Source: Chloroflexota bacterium (GTDB lineage: Bacteria > Chloroflexota > Anaerolineae > Anaerolineales > Anaerolineaceae). From it: 42,914 nt of DNA. The notes beneath the pieces are model-generated. The model did not search any database, was not told where the DNA came from, and worked only from the letters and a program-made list of their open reading frames with translations. The position numbers and the translations under genes were made by a program. The DNA lies in NCBI GenBank assembly GCA_021372725.1, contig JAJFTV010000181.1, positions 1-42,914 of the forward strand, read 5' to 3'. This document shows positions 1-7,185 of the stretch, one piece after another (positions within the stretch are counted from its first letter, which is position 1; every line of letters begins with the position of its first letter).

Positions 1-1149
1 CTTCCAACTCAAATCGCCCACATCCGTTGAACCGGTCATTACATTGCCTTCATCCAGAGCAGGGTAATTCTCACTCAGGATCGGCTTCTTCACCATTTCT
101 TCACTTAGGCTAAAAGCACTGGCAATGGCTTGCGCGGTACCTGGCGGGTAGCCCTCATTAACCTTTCGGGCAAACTCCAGATCTTCTTCAGTGTGTTCAA
201 TCGGGCCAATTATCTCCATGTTCTGATATTGAAGGTCTGCCAGATAATGGTTACTAAGCATGCTGGAAAGGGCTGAGCAGAACACCTCTTCCGCCTGGGT
301 GCCAGTCATCAGAGCGGCTCCCTGAGCGATGTTCCGTATGCGGTCTGTTACGTCGCGTAAGTTATCCGGATGATGAGCGCGGATGAAGTACCATACTTCC
401 GCTTCTGGAGGCACCACATTGGGCAGGTCACCGCCATGAGTAATCGCATAATGCATGCGCACATCGCTTGTGACATGTTCCCGCAGGTAATTGACACCCA
501 CATTCATTAGTTCCACCGCATCCAAAGCTGAACGTCCCAGATGCGGAGAAGCACCCGCGTGAGCAGATTTGCCGTGAAAACGGAATTTAAGGTTATTGAG
601 ACCAACCATGCTCCCCTTCATAGCTGTATTGGCATACATGGGATGGAAATTAAAAGCCGCATCCAAATCATCATATAAACCTTCGCGAGCCATAAAGGTT
701 TTTGCTGCCCCGTCTTCTTCAGCAGGACAGCCGTAATACCGGATTGTTCCCTTGATGCCGTTGGTTTCCATCCATTTTTTCAATGCCACAACGGATGCGA
801 CGTGAGCCGTGCCCAACAGATTATGCCCACAGCCCTGTCCCACCCCTCCTTCAACAAGGGGTTCACGGACAGGTTGACGTTTTTGAGATAGTCCCTTCAA
901 CGCGTCATATTCTCCAGCAAATCCGATGATGGGTTTTCCCTGACCCCATTCGGCGATGAAAGCAGTATAGATTCCTGCTACATCTCTTTGAACCCTGAAA
1001 TCCTCTTTTTCTAAAAAATCAGACTGGAGTTTGGATGCGAAAAACTCATGAAAAGCAATTTCGGGTTTATCCCAAATCGCATCCGACATATCAATGAACT
1101 GCTGTCTATTTTCTTCTATCCATTCCATTACATCTTGTTTGGTTTTCAA
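1..1149 (-). CDS. abgB: AbgB-like M20 family amidohydrolase, 3'-truncated by the window edge
   Basis: I translated this frame by hand; it is open for 383 codons and runs off the left edge, so the C-terminus (about 100 residues by comparison with E. coli AbgB) is missing. It strongly resembles the B subunit of p-aminobenzoyl-glutamate hydrolase, an M20D metallopeptidase that cleaves amide bonds in the cytoplasm. Visible motifs are GQGCGHNLLGT with likely metal ligands Cys107 and His109, GCPAEEDG near residue 144, SPHLGRSALDAV, and STDVGDLSWK at the break. The start is probably TTG at 1149, because AGGAGG lies six bases upstream; the first in-frame ATG (1128) has no such site. The true substrate is uncertain: many AbgB-like proteins act on other N-acyl amino acids, and no AbgA partner is visible. 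Confidence 0.88.
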   Translation of the reverse strand, partial: MKTKQDVMEWIEENRQQFIDMSDAIWDKPEIAFHEFFASKLQSDFLEKEDFRVQRDVAGIYTAFIAEWGQGKPIIGFAGEYDALKGLSQKRQPVREPLVEGGVGQGCGHNLLGTAHVASVVALKKWMETNGIKGTIRYYGCPAEEDGAAKTFMAREGLYDDLDAAFNFHPMYANTAMKGSMVGLNNLKFRFHGKSAHAGASPHLGRSALDAVELMNVGVNYLREHVTSDVRMHYAITHGGDLPNVVPPEAEVWYFIRAHHPDNLRDVTDRIRNIAQGAALMTGTQAEEVFCSALSSMLSNHYLADLQYQNMEIIGPIEHTEEDLEFARKVNEGYPPGTAQAIASAFSLSEEMVKKPILSENYPALDEGNVMTGSTDVGDLSWK

Positions 1150-1201
1150 AAGACACCTCCTGTGATAAGCAGTTTAACCGCCAAACCATAAAGTTTTCAG
1201 C

Positions 1202-1220
1202 TCACATTGCAGAAATGTGA
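1202..1220. promoter_or_regulatory. Palindrome upstream of the abgB-like gene, possible operator
   Basis: TCACATT at 1202-1208 and AATGTGA at 1214-1220 form a perfect 7-base inverted repeat with a 5-base spacer, about 55 bases before the start codon. A TTGACA hexamer (minus strand, 1250-1255) stands nearby with only a weak -10 (GATAAA/TAAACG). A regulator-binding role is inferred from symmetry and position only. The half-site spacing differs from the CRP consensus. Confidence 0.35.
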
Positions 1221-1358
1221 TACTGCCGTTTATCCTGCAAGAATCCCTATGTCAATACCAATAAGTGCCAAGAATTCTTTTTTTGTGTCGATTAATGAAT
1301 ACCAAATCTTGCGGGCTGTTCTTTTTTATTGCGTATGTTTCTAATATATTGAGTTAAT

Positions 1359-1427
1359 AAAAGAAAACAAAACACGGTATGTCCCGCCACACAATAAAAG
1401 GGACATACCCCAATTTGGTTTTCTTTT
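1359..1427 (-). terminator. Large hairpin with a T-rich 3' side: terminator or attenuator in the abgB leader
   Basis: A perfect 10-base stem (GGTATGTCCC 1376-1385 with GGGACATACC 1400-1409, 14-base loop) is flanked by a second complementary pair (AAAAGAAAAC 1359-1368 with GTTTTCTTTT 1418-1427). Read leftward, the inner stem is followed by a T-rich tract, as in an intrinsic terminator. It lies downstream of a strong leftward promoter (1512-1539) and upstream of the abgB-like gene. It may therefore end nadD read-through, act as an attenuator in the gene's own leader, or do both. Confidence 0.6.
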
Positions 1428-1511
1428 GGTAAATGGATATATTTCTCCCCATGAGTTTACCCATTCAAAATTGCATTTCCTCATTAATCTTTGGGGTTTT
1501 GTATGATAGCC

Positions 1512-1539
1512 ATTATAGTATTTTTATTTAATGTGTCAA
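1512..1539 (-). promoter_or_regulatory. Sigma-70-type promoter directed toward the abgB-like gene
   Basis: On the minus strand TTGACA (1534-1539) and TATAAT (1512-1517) are separated by 16 bases; both hexamers are perfect consensus. Transcription would start near 1505, giving a leader of about 355 bases before the TTG start at 1149. The leader contains the hairpin at 1359-1427. Confidence 0.7.
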
Positions 1540-1645
1540 CAAAATATTGCACTCGAATTTGTTAAAATTCAAAACAGATAATTCTTATGACAGATATATA
1601 GATCGTCCATTTGAATATCATTGCGGCTGAAGCTGGACCATCCCG

Positions 1646-2245
1646 TTATTGATAATACCTGTTATTTTCAATTATCCTGAAAACACTTTCCGGTACATAA
1701 TAGCGGTAAGGGATGCCAGAATGGATATGATCTCTGATCGTTGAAGAGGCAATCTCAAGCATGGGGGTTTCAACAAATTGCAGCTTGGCGGTGATGCCCG
1801 GCAGCCTGTCTTCCAGTTTTTTAAGGTCATGCACCTGGCCTGGGCGGCGCATCACCCCCAGACAACTGCAAGTTGCGACGATCGTTGCCGGATCATACCA
1901 ATCCGGGAAATCGTTGAGCGAGTCCCCACCAATCAGATAACAAATCTCCGCTCCGGGGTTCTCTTCAGCCAGAAGCCTGACCGTATCGGCAGCATACTGC
2001 GGGCCGGGACGATCGATTTCCATACATGAGAGCTCGAAATCCGGGTTACCTTGAATGGCCGCCCGTACAAGCTGAAGGCGAACGTCAATAGAGGTAATTT
2101 CCTGACCCTGCTTGTGCGGAGGAGACTGGGTGGGCACCCACAAAAGCCGGTCCAAACCCAATTGGTAGTGAGCTTCCATAGCCAGGATCAAGTGTCCCAG
2201 ATGAGGGGGATCGAATGTTCCACCAAATATGCCTATGCGCATCAT
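1646..2245 (-). CDS. nadD: Nicotinate-nucleotide adenylyltransferase NadD
   Basis: This enzyme transfers AMP from ATP to nicotinate mononucleotide, giving deamido-NAD in the de novo and nicotinate-salvage routes to NAD. The N-terminus carries the nucleotidyltransferase signature GGTFDPPHLGH, followed by PTQSPPHK; the C-terminal IASSTIRDHI matches the family's ISSTxIR motif. At 199 residues it is normal family length. The sequence begins with two Met codons, and the second (MRIGIFGG, start 2242) may be the true start. It lies six bases downstream of obgE, so the two are very probably co-transcribed, a common bacterial arrangement. The identification is firm. Confidence 0.95.
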   Translation of the reverse strand: MMRIGIFGGTFDPPHLGHLILAMEAHYQLGLDRLLWVPTQSPPHKQGQEITSIDVRLQLVRAAIQGNPDFELSCMEIDRPGPQYAADTVRLLAEENPGAEICYLIGGDSLNDFPDWYDPATIVATCSCLGVMRRPGQVHDLKKLEDRLPGITAKLQFVETPMLEIASSTIRDHIHSGIPYRYYVPESVFRIIENNRYYQ

Positions 2246-2251
2246 TTTCCC

Positions 2252-3511
2252 CTAATCATGCCATTCCAACTCATAATCGCCGATATACACCGTATCCCCT
2301 TCCTGGATCCCTTCTTCCCGCAGCGCCTTATCGATCCCCATGTGTTCCAGCAGACGCTGGAAACGGCGAATGGAAGCATCATACTCCCAATACGTCATCT
2401 CGGCTGCCCGCACCAGCGCTTTGCTTTTTACCCGATAACCATCTTCTTCTTTCTCAATCGTAAAGGCATTCGGGTCTTCCACTGCCCGGTAGACCGGCAT
2501 GGTTTCCACCGGTTCCGGTTCAGGGGTTTGTTTGACCAACTCGAGTGCTTTAAGCAAAAGCAGATCCAGGTTGGTTTGCGCCAAAACAGAAATGACAAAG
2601 ACCGGATAACCTTTCTTTTCCAGGGCTTTAATCATTTTCTTGTGTTGTTCGAGCACCTGCGGTTGGTCAATCTTGTTGAGGGCAACAATCTGGGGTTTCT
2701 TGATCAAATCAGGATCAAATAACGCCAGTTCGCTGTTGGTCTGGGTAAAATCAGCCAGTGGATCCGCTGAAAGGCCATCCAAAACATGGATGAGAACACG
2801 GGTACGTTGGATATGGCGCAAAAATGCAATCCCCAATCCACGCCCCTCGTGGGCACCTTCAATCAATCCGGGAATATCCGCCAGGACGAGGCTTTCATCC
2901 AGATCAAAGACATGTACACCCAGGTTTGGCTCGATTGTGGTAAATGGATAACCGGCAATTTTGGGTCTTGCATTGGTTACGGCAGCCAACAAGCTGGATT
3001 TGCCTGCATTCGGTACACCGACAATGCCCACATCGGCGATTAATTTCAATTCCAGACGCAGATTTTTCTCTTCACCGGGTTCGCCCTTCTCTGCCAGGCG
3101 GGGAGCCTGGTTACGTGAAGTTGTAAAATGCACATTGCCGCGCCCGCCGCGCCCGCCCTTGCAAATTACTAAGCGCTGATCAGGGTATACCAGGTCGCCA
3201 AGGGTCTCGCCGGTATCCTGTTCATAGACGATGGTACCGGGCGGAACCAATATCACCAATTCTTCTGCCGACCGCCCGGTCTGTCTTTGCTTACCACCGC
3301 CTGCGCCATCGCCTGCAATAAAGCGGGTCTTGTGTCTAAACGTTGAGAGCGTGTTGAGCGTCGATCTGACCTGCAAAACAACATCACCACCCCGCCCGCC
3401 ATCTCCGCCGTCTGGACCCCCCTTATTAATATACTTTTCCTTGCGGAAATGAACCATTCCCCCCCCGCCGGAGCCGGATCGTACAAAGATTATCGCTTCA
3501 TCAATAAACAT
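2252..3511 (-). CDS. obgE: Obg-family GTPase ObgE/CgtA
   Basis: This is an essential GTPase that binds the large ribosomal subunit and links ribosome assembly to stress signalling. Three parts are visible: an N-terminal glycine-rich Obg fold (about 1-158), a G domain with P-loop GVPNAGKS (165-172), DIPG (212-215) and NKID (279-282), and a C-terminal OCT domain (about 345-419) with RRFQRLLEHMGI and GDTVYIGDYEFE-like sequence. The OCT domain occurs in many but not all Obg proteins. The gene is separated from the upstream ribosomal block by a strong terminator (3622-3658). A TATAAT hexamer on the minus strand at 3602-3607, without a good -35 box, may give it its own promoter. nadD follows six bases later. 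Confidence 0.96.
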   Translation of the reverse strand: MFIDEAIIFVRSGSGGGGMVHFRKEKYINKGGPDGGDGGRGGDVVLQVRSTLNTLSTFRHKTRFIAGDGAGGGKQRQTGRSAEELVILVPPGTIVYEQDTGETLGDLVYPDQRLVICKGGRGGRGNVHFTTSRNQAPRLAEKGEPGEEKNLRLELKLIADVGIVGVPNAGKSSLLAAVTNARPKIAGYPFTTIEPNLGVHVFDLDESLVLADIPGLIEGAHEGRGLGIAFLRHIQRTRVLIHVLDGLSADPLADFTQTNSELALFDPDLIKKPQIVALNKIDQPQVLEQHKKMIKALEKKGYPVFVISVLAQTNLDLLLLKALELVKQTPEPEPVETMPVYRAVEDPNAFTIEKEEDGYRVKSKALVRAAEMTYWEYDASIRRFQRLLEHMGIDKALREEGIQEGDTVYIGDYELEWHD

Positions 3512-3621
3512 ACTGAACTGCTTTCAATATTGCATTACCGCATTGATCTGTCACATCAGATTTCGCTTGATCCACCGCTTTGTCGAAAGACCAACTTGAT
3601 AATTATAAAGGGTAACCAGGC

Positions 3622-3658
3622 AAAAAAAACCTCCAGATATGAACGCTGTCTGGAGGTT
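3622..3658 (-). terminator. Intrinsic terminator of the rplU-rpmA-L31 operon
   Basis: A perfect 10-base stem (3628-3637 with 3649-3658, arms AACCTCCAGA and TCTGGAGGTT, 11-base loop) is followed on the minus strand by an uninterrupted T run (3622-3629). It stands just after the L31-fusion stop codon and before obgE. The plus strand also has a T-rich sequence after the stem, so it may work both ways. Confidence 0.9.
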
Positions 3659-3681
3659 CTGTTTTTTGTTGAAAGTCACCG

Positions 3682-4158
3682 TTAGATGGCAACTTCTTCA
3701 GCGGCTGCGGGAAGCTGGTAACCCAACTGGCGAAGCTGCTTTTTCATATCGATCATGGACTTACGGCCAAAACCTTCGATTTTCAGAAGGGCCTGTTCAC
3801 CCTCTTCCATTTTCTTCAGTACATCCCCGGCATTATGAATGCCGGCTTTATTGAGGGCTTCCACAGCGCGCTTACCCAGGTTGAGTTCTTCCAAAGGGCG
3901 GTCCGGTGAAGTACGGGCATTTTCGCGGGCTTTCTGCTCGTTGACATATTCCTGGCGAGCCTGAAGTTTACGGTAGAAGCGATCGACCTGACCTTCGATG
4001 TCAATCAAACGCTGCTGCTGACCGGTGAAGAAGGGATGGCAATTGGAGCAAACCTCAGTCCGGATCTCAGGTTGGGTTGAACCGGTTGTCCAGGTATTGC
4101 CGCATGCGCAAGTGACCTTTGCGTCCGGATAATATTTTGGATGAATGTCTTTCTTCAT
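3682..4158 (-). CDS. rpmE: Ribosomal protein L31 fused to an RNA-polymerase alpha-CTD-like helix-hairpin-helix domain
   Basis: Residues 1-65 are a zinc-binding L31 of the large ribosomal subunit: MKKDIHPKYYPD, the Cys pairs C17/C19 and C37/C40, HPFFTG and the closing VDRFYRKL. Normal L31 proteins end near residue 70. Here a charged linker (about 66-87) leads into residues 88-150, which align by eye with the C-terminal domain of the RNA polymerase alpha subunit: LEELNLGKRAVEALNKAGI, then IGDL-like AGDVL, then the helix-hairpin-helix IEGFGRKSMIDMKKQL. In alpha that domain contacts promoter UP elements and activators. The frame is continuous and lies within the rplU-rpmA-rpmE operon, ahead of a strong terminator, so a frameshift artefact is unlikely. 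What the extra domain binds (DNA, rRNA, polymerase) is unknown. Confidence 0.9.
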   Translation of the reverse strand: MKKDIHPKYYPDAKVTCACGNTWTTGSTQPEIRTEVCSNCHPFFTGQQQRLIDIEGQVDRFYRKLQARQEYVNEQKARENARTSPDRPLEELNLGKRAVEALNKAGIHNAGDVLKKMEEGEQALLKIEGFGRKSMIDMKKQLRQLGYQLPAAAEEVAI

Positions 4159-4200
4159 GATTTAACCTTTCAAGCAAACGAAATAAGCGCGAGGCATTGA

Positions 4201-4464
4201 TCAGGCTGCTTCCTGGGGCACAACACTGACACGTTTTCGGCCTTCAGGAAGTTGATCAAAGACTACGATACCGTCGGCAACTGCGAACAGGGTATCATCG
4301 CGCCCTACTTTTACATTCAAACCGGGTTTGATACGGGTACCGCGCTGGCGAACAAGAATGTTCCCGCTCAGTACGAACTCACCGGCATATTTTTTTACGC
4401 CCAGGCGTTGTGCGTTACTATCACGTCCATTTCGGCTGGACCCGCCGCCTTTTTTATGTGCCAT
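4201..4464 (-). CDS. rpmA: 50S ribosomal protein L27
   Basis: L27 sits near the peptidyl-transferase centre, with its N-terminus reaching toward the tRNA acceptor ends. The 87-residue sequence begins directly with [16 protein letters not shown], the mature-type N-terminus. It therefore lacks the short leader that the Prp protease removes in Firmicutes. The body ([22 protein letters not shown], then [14 protein letters not shown]) is canonical. It is five bases downstream of rplU and 42 bases upstream of the L31 fusion gene. Confidence 0.97.
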   Translation of the reverse strand: MAHKKGGGSSRNGRDSNAQRLGVKKYAGEFVLSGNILVRQRGTRIKPGLNVKVGRDDTLFAVADGIVVFDQLPEGRKRVSVVPQEAA

Positions 4465-4469
4465 TTCTT

Positions 4470-4787
4470 CTACTCCATTTCAATCGAATCGATCACAAGC
4501 CGGGTATATTTTTGACGATGGCCAGTTTTTACACGATACCGTTTTTTGGGACGATACTTGAAGATGATAATTTTGGGTCCCTTTTCGTGGTCAACGATTG
4601 TTGCCTTGATGGAAGCCTTTGAAACCAGCGGGGTTCCGACTTCGATTTTTTCTCCATCCACAAGTAAAAGCACAGTATCCAGCGATATTTTATCACCGAC
4701 TTTGGCGGCCAACTGGTCTACCTGAACGGTAGTGCCTTCAACAGCCTTGTATTGCTTTCCGCCATTCTCAAATATTGCATATTTCAT
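4470..4787 (-). CDS. rplU: 50S ribosomal protein L21
   Basis: L21 binds 23S rRNA in the large subunit. The 105-residue protein starts [15 protein letters not shown] and ends with the typical [16 protein letters not shown] region, including [15 protein letters not shown] stands eight bases before the ATG. It is the first gene of the rplU-rpmA-L31 operon and is driven by the near-perfect promoter at 4899-4927, with a leader of about 105 bases that carries a GC-rich hairpin. The identification is firm. Confidence 0.97.
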   Translation of the reverse strand: MKYAIFENGGKQYKAVEGTTVQVDQLAAKVGDKISLDTVLLLVDGEKIEVGTPLVSKASIKATIVDHEKGPKIIIFKYRPKKRYRVKTGHRQKYTRLVIDSIEME

Positions 4788-4867
4788 TCAAGCCTCCAAG
4801 CTTCACTTCACCAATTACCACGCTTTTTTTGCCCAATAACGGGGAAGTTGGGGGTAACATATAAATT

Positions 4868-4886
4868 CCCCAGCATTTTGCCGGGG
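4868..4886 (-). promoter_or_regulatory. Hairpin in the rplU leader
   Basis: CCCCAGCA (4868-4875) and TGCCGGGG (4879-4886) form an 8-base stem with one mismatch/wobble and a 3-base loop. It begins a few bases after the predicted transcription start of the ribosomal operon. L21 operons in other bacteria can carry autoregulatory leader structures, so a similar role is possible. A 5'-stabilising stem would look the same. Confidence 0.4.
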
Positions 4887-4898
4887 TGGCGAAAGAGA

Positions 4899-4927
4899 AT
4901 TATACCTAATGGGGGTGGAATTGTCAA
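4899..4927 (-). promoter_or_regulatory. Consensus sigma-70 promoter of the rplU operon
   Basis: On the minus strand TTGACA (4922-4927) and TATAAT (4899-4904) are both perfect and separated by the optimal 17 bases. Transcription should start near 4892, leaving about 105 bases of leader before rplU. Confidence 0.88.
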
Positions 4928-5030
4928 ACGATTTGGGAAAGCTTGATTCTGAAAAAGTTCTTATTGGATCGACTACTAGTAGTACGTGCAAAATCCCGGT
5001 TCCAGATCAAGGAACTTGTGAAGATTTGCT

Positions 5031-5144
5031 CTTGGGCGGATGCTTCCTTCGTCAGCATGACAATAAGAGCCCTTTTTCGCACGGCTGTCTGCCGTCGGAA
5101 ACCTGCTGCTCCTGTCGTTCCGAGGAACGAGGAATCCGCCCAAG
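5031..5144. repeat. Short element with 11-base terminal inverted repeats, probable dispersed non-coding repeat
   Basis: CTTGGGCGGAT (5031-5041) and its exact complement ATCCGCCCAAG (5134-5144) bound a 114-base segment. It also holds an internal palindrome CGTTCCGAGGAACG (5115-5128). The sequence lies in the gap between selB and the ribosomal operon, in none of the convincing genes. Its out-of-frame translations look like the low-complexity residues that dispersed bacterial repeats produce. It resembles a miniature inverted-repeat element, but I see no target-site duplication and only one copy in this window. Confidence 0.5.
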
Positions 5145-5272
5145 GCCTTGTGATGCAATTTCCTCCATATGCAGCTTTCACCTTTTAATATCATCTTGAA
5201 CCATAGACACCTCAAAATCCTCACATTGGTAAGGGAAAAGGATTGTTCGAATTCTTTATTGACCTTATAAAG

Positions 5273-7174
5273 CTATTTGGCTCCGCTTCTTTTTGCCCGC
5301 CTTACATCCCCATCCCGCAAGGTCACACCGGTTTGATCCATGTACTCCAGAAATGCCAGGGCATATCGTCGGCTGGTCTGATACCGGTCACGAAACTCGG
5401 CTACGGTAACAGTGCCTTTTTCATCCAGCCAATCTTTTAATTCTTCGACAAGCCTCTCATAATCCCGTGCGCTGAAAACCACTTCAGGGGTTAACTGGAT
5501 CAGCTCTCCGGTCGCCAACAGTGCCTCATACACCTCATCGCCTGTGATTTGGCGGCAGTCCTTTACACTGGGCGGAGAATAGGGTGAGCGATCAAACTCG
5601 CGTTTCAACAGAGCGATACTTCTCTGCTGGTCCGCATTGAAATGAATCTCATGTCCCGTCTTTTTAAGGCTGCCTTTGATTTCCGATATTTTGTTTTGTT
5701 CCGTCCAATACAGCATCAATGCCAAAAAAACACGCCCAGAGTATTTCAGCCGGCTCTTTAATTCCTCGCGCGGCATGCCCGCTCGTAAAGGATACTTTTG
5801 ATGAAACTGTTCCAGCAGCTCAAGCACGCGGGTGGTTTCCTGTTCCAGCCATGATGCTGAAAAGAGAATTTCATTTTGAGCGCTGGCGTCTGAAGGGAGC
5901 AGGTGAATCTGTCCGGCCTGTTTCAATCGTTCAAGTGTCGCCGAAAATTCATCACCGGAGAGGGATAATTTTTCCTTCAGCTCCTTTTCGGTGAGCGGGC
6001 CACTTTGCAGGAGTGCCTGGTAGAGCAAATCTTCAGGGGTTCCCCTTTGCAACTTTTCGAGACGGGCAATCACATCCATATCAAAGCGTTTATGTCGCCT
6101 TTTGGGGAAGGCATCCACCACCTCACCCCCGCCAAGTGTCTCCCCTGGTGAGGGACGTCGCAGAATATATCGGTCACCATGTATCGCAACCAGCGGTTGA
6201 TCCAGCTCCAACTGCAGCCAACCCTCCTGCCCGGGGCGTAGTTCCTCAGTACCCAGAAGCCGAACGCGGGCTGTTGATTCGGCTGCGCCATGAAATATTT
6301 TTACAAGCTCATTATGATGAATACTTGTGCTGACATCCGAAAGTAATTTGAAATGAACATCCATTCTGCTGACGGCCTGGTATGTGCCCGGTTTTGTGAG
6401 CACGTCTCCCCGCCGGATCTGGTCAACCTCAATGCCGTTGATGTTAACCGCCGTCCTCGTACCGGCGCGGGCAACTTCCTCTTTCTTTTTGTGTGTTTGC
6501 AAACCGCGAACCCGACCTCGCAGACCGGTCGGGAGAATCTCAATCTCGTCACCAATTTTTAGATTTCCATCCATCAAGGTTCCGGTGACCACCGTGCCAA
6601 AACCGGCGATGGTGAAAACCCGGTCAATGGATAAACGCGGCTTGTCTCGATCAATTCGAGGGGGTGTCAAACGGAGGGTGTCTTCTATCGCGGCAACCAA
6701 TTCAGTCAATCCGGTGCCTTTTCGGGCGGATACCCGGATGAAAGGTGCAACCGCCAGCACAGTACCTTGCAGCAGAAGCCGAAGATCCTCTTCCACCAGC
6801 TCCAGCCATTCGGGATCGTCCACCAGATCGGTTTTTGTAAGGGCAACCACGCCGCCTGATATGTTGAGGATATCCAGGATCGCGAGATGTTCCCTGGTTT
6901 GAGGCATAATCCCTTCATCTGCCGCCACCACAAAAATAACCGAATCAATCCCCCCCACTCCGGAGAGCATATTTTCGATAAAATCACGATGTCCTGGAAC
7001 ATCGATGATGCCCACTTCTTCACCATCAGGCAGTGTCATCCAGGCGAACCCCAGTTCGATCGTCATCTCACGGGACTGTTCCTCTTTCAGGCGATCAGGG
7101 TTTATCCCGGTGAGGGCACTTACCAGAGTGGATTTTCCGTGATCAACATGCCCCGCAGTACCGATAACACGCAT
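5273..7174 (-). CDS. selB: Selenocysteine-specific elongation factor SelB
   Basis: SelB carries selenocysteyl-tRNA to the ribosome at UGA codons marked by a SECIS element. The 633-residue protein has an EF-Tu-type G domain: GHVDHGKS (8-15), DVPGH (58-62) and TKTD (113-116). EF-Tu-like beta-barrel domains follow, including SIDRVFTIAGFGTVVTGTL, then tandem winged-helix regions in the C-terminal 250 residues or so, which in the family bind the SECIS RNA. The last of these includes TVAEFRDRYQTSRRYALAFLEYMD. It starts 11 bases after the coiled-coil gene. No selA, selC or selD is visible in this window, so the rest of the machinery must lie elsewhere. Its presence implies that this organism makes selenoproteins. 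Confidence 0.95.
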   Translation of the reverse strand: MRVIGTAGHVDHGKSTLVSALTGINPDRLKEEQSREMTIELGFAWMTLPDGEEVGIIDVPGHRDFIENMLSGVGGIDSVIFVVAADEGIMPQTREHLAILDILNISGGVVALTKTDLVDDPEWLELVEEDLRLLLQGTVLAVAPFIRVSARKGTGLTELVAAIEDTLRLTPPRIDRDKPRLSIDRVFTIAGFGTVVTGTLMDGNLKIGDEIEILPTGLRGRVRGLQTHKKKEEVARAGTRTAVNINGIEVDQIRRGDVLTKPGTYQAVSRMDVHFKLLSDVSTSIHHNELVKIFHGAAESTARVRLLGTEELRPGQEGWLQLELDQPLVAIHGDRYILRRPSPGETLGGGEVVDAFPKRRHKRFDMDVIARLEKLQRGTPEDLLYQALLQSGPLTEKELKEKLSLSGDEFSATLERLKQAGQIHLLPSDASAQNEILFSASWLEQETTRVLELLEQFHQKYPLRAGMPREELKSRLKYSGRVFLALMLYWTEQNKISEIKGSLKKTGHEIHFNADQQRSIALLKREFDRSPYSPPSVKDCRQITGDEVYEALLATGELIQLTPEVVFSARDYERLVEELKDWLDEKGTVTVAEFRDRYQTSRRYALAFLEYMDQTGVTLRDGDVRRAKRSGAK

Positions 7175-7185
7175 GGAACACTCTT

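Noticed and set aside
1202..1220. CRP-type binding site
   Set aside because: The half-sites are arranged as TCACATT-5-AATGTGA, not TGTGA-6-TCACA.
2051..2722. 223-codon plus-strand frame opposite nadD and obgE
   Set aside because: It is antisense to two certain genes and shows no motifs of its own.
4909..5224. Overlapping short open frames on both strands around the inverted-repeat element
   Set aside because: They lack ribosome sites and family motifs and follow from the repeat's composition.
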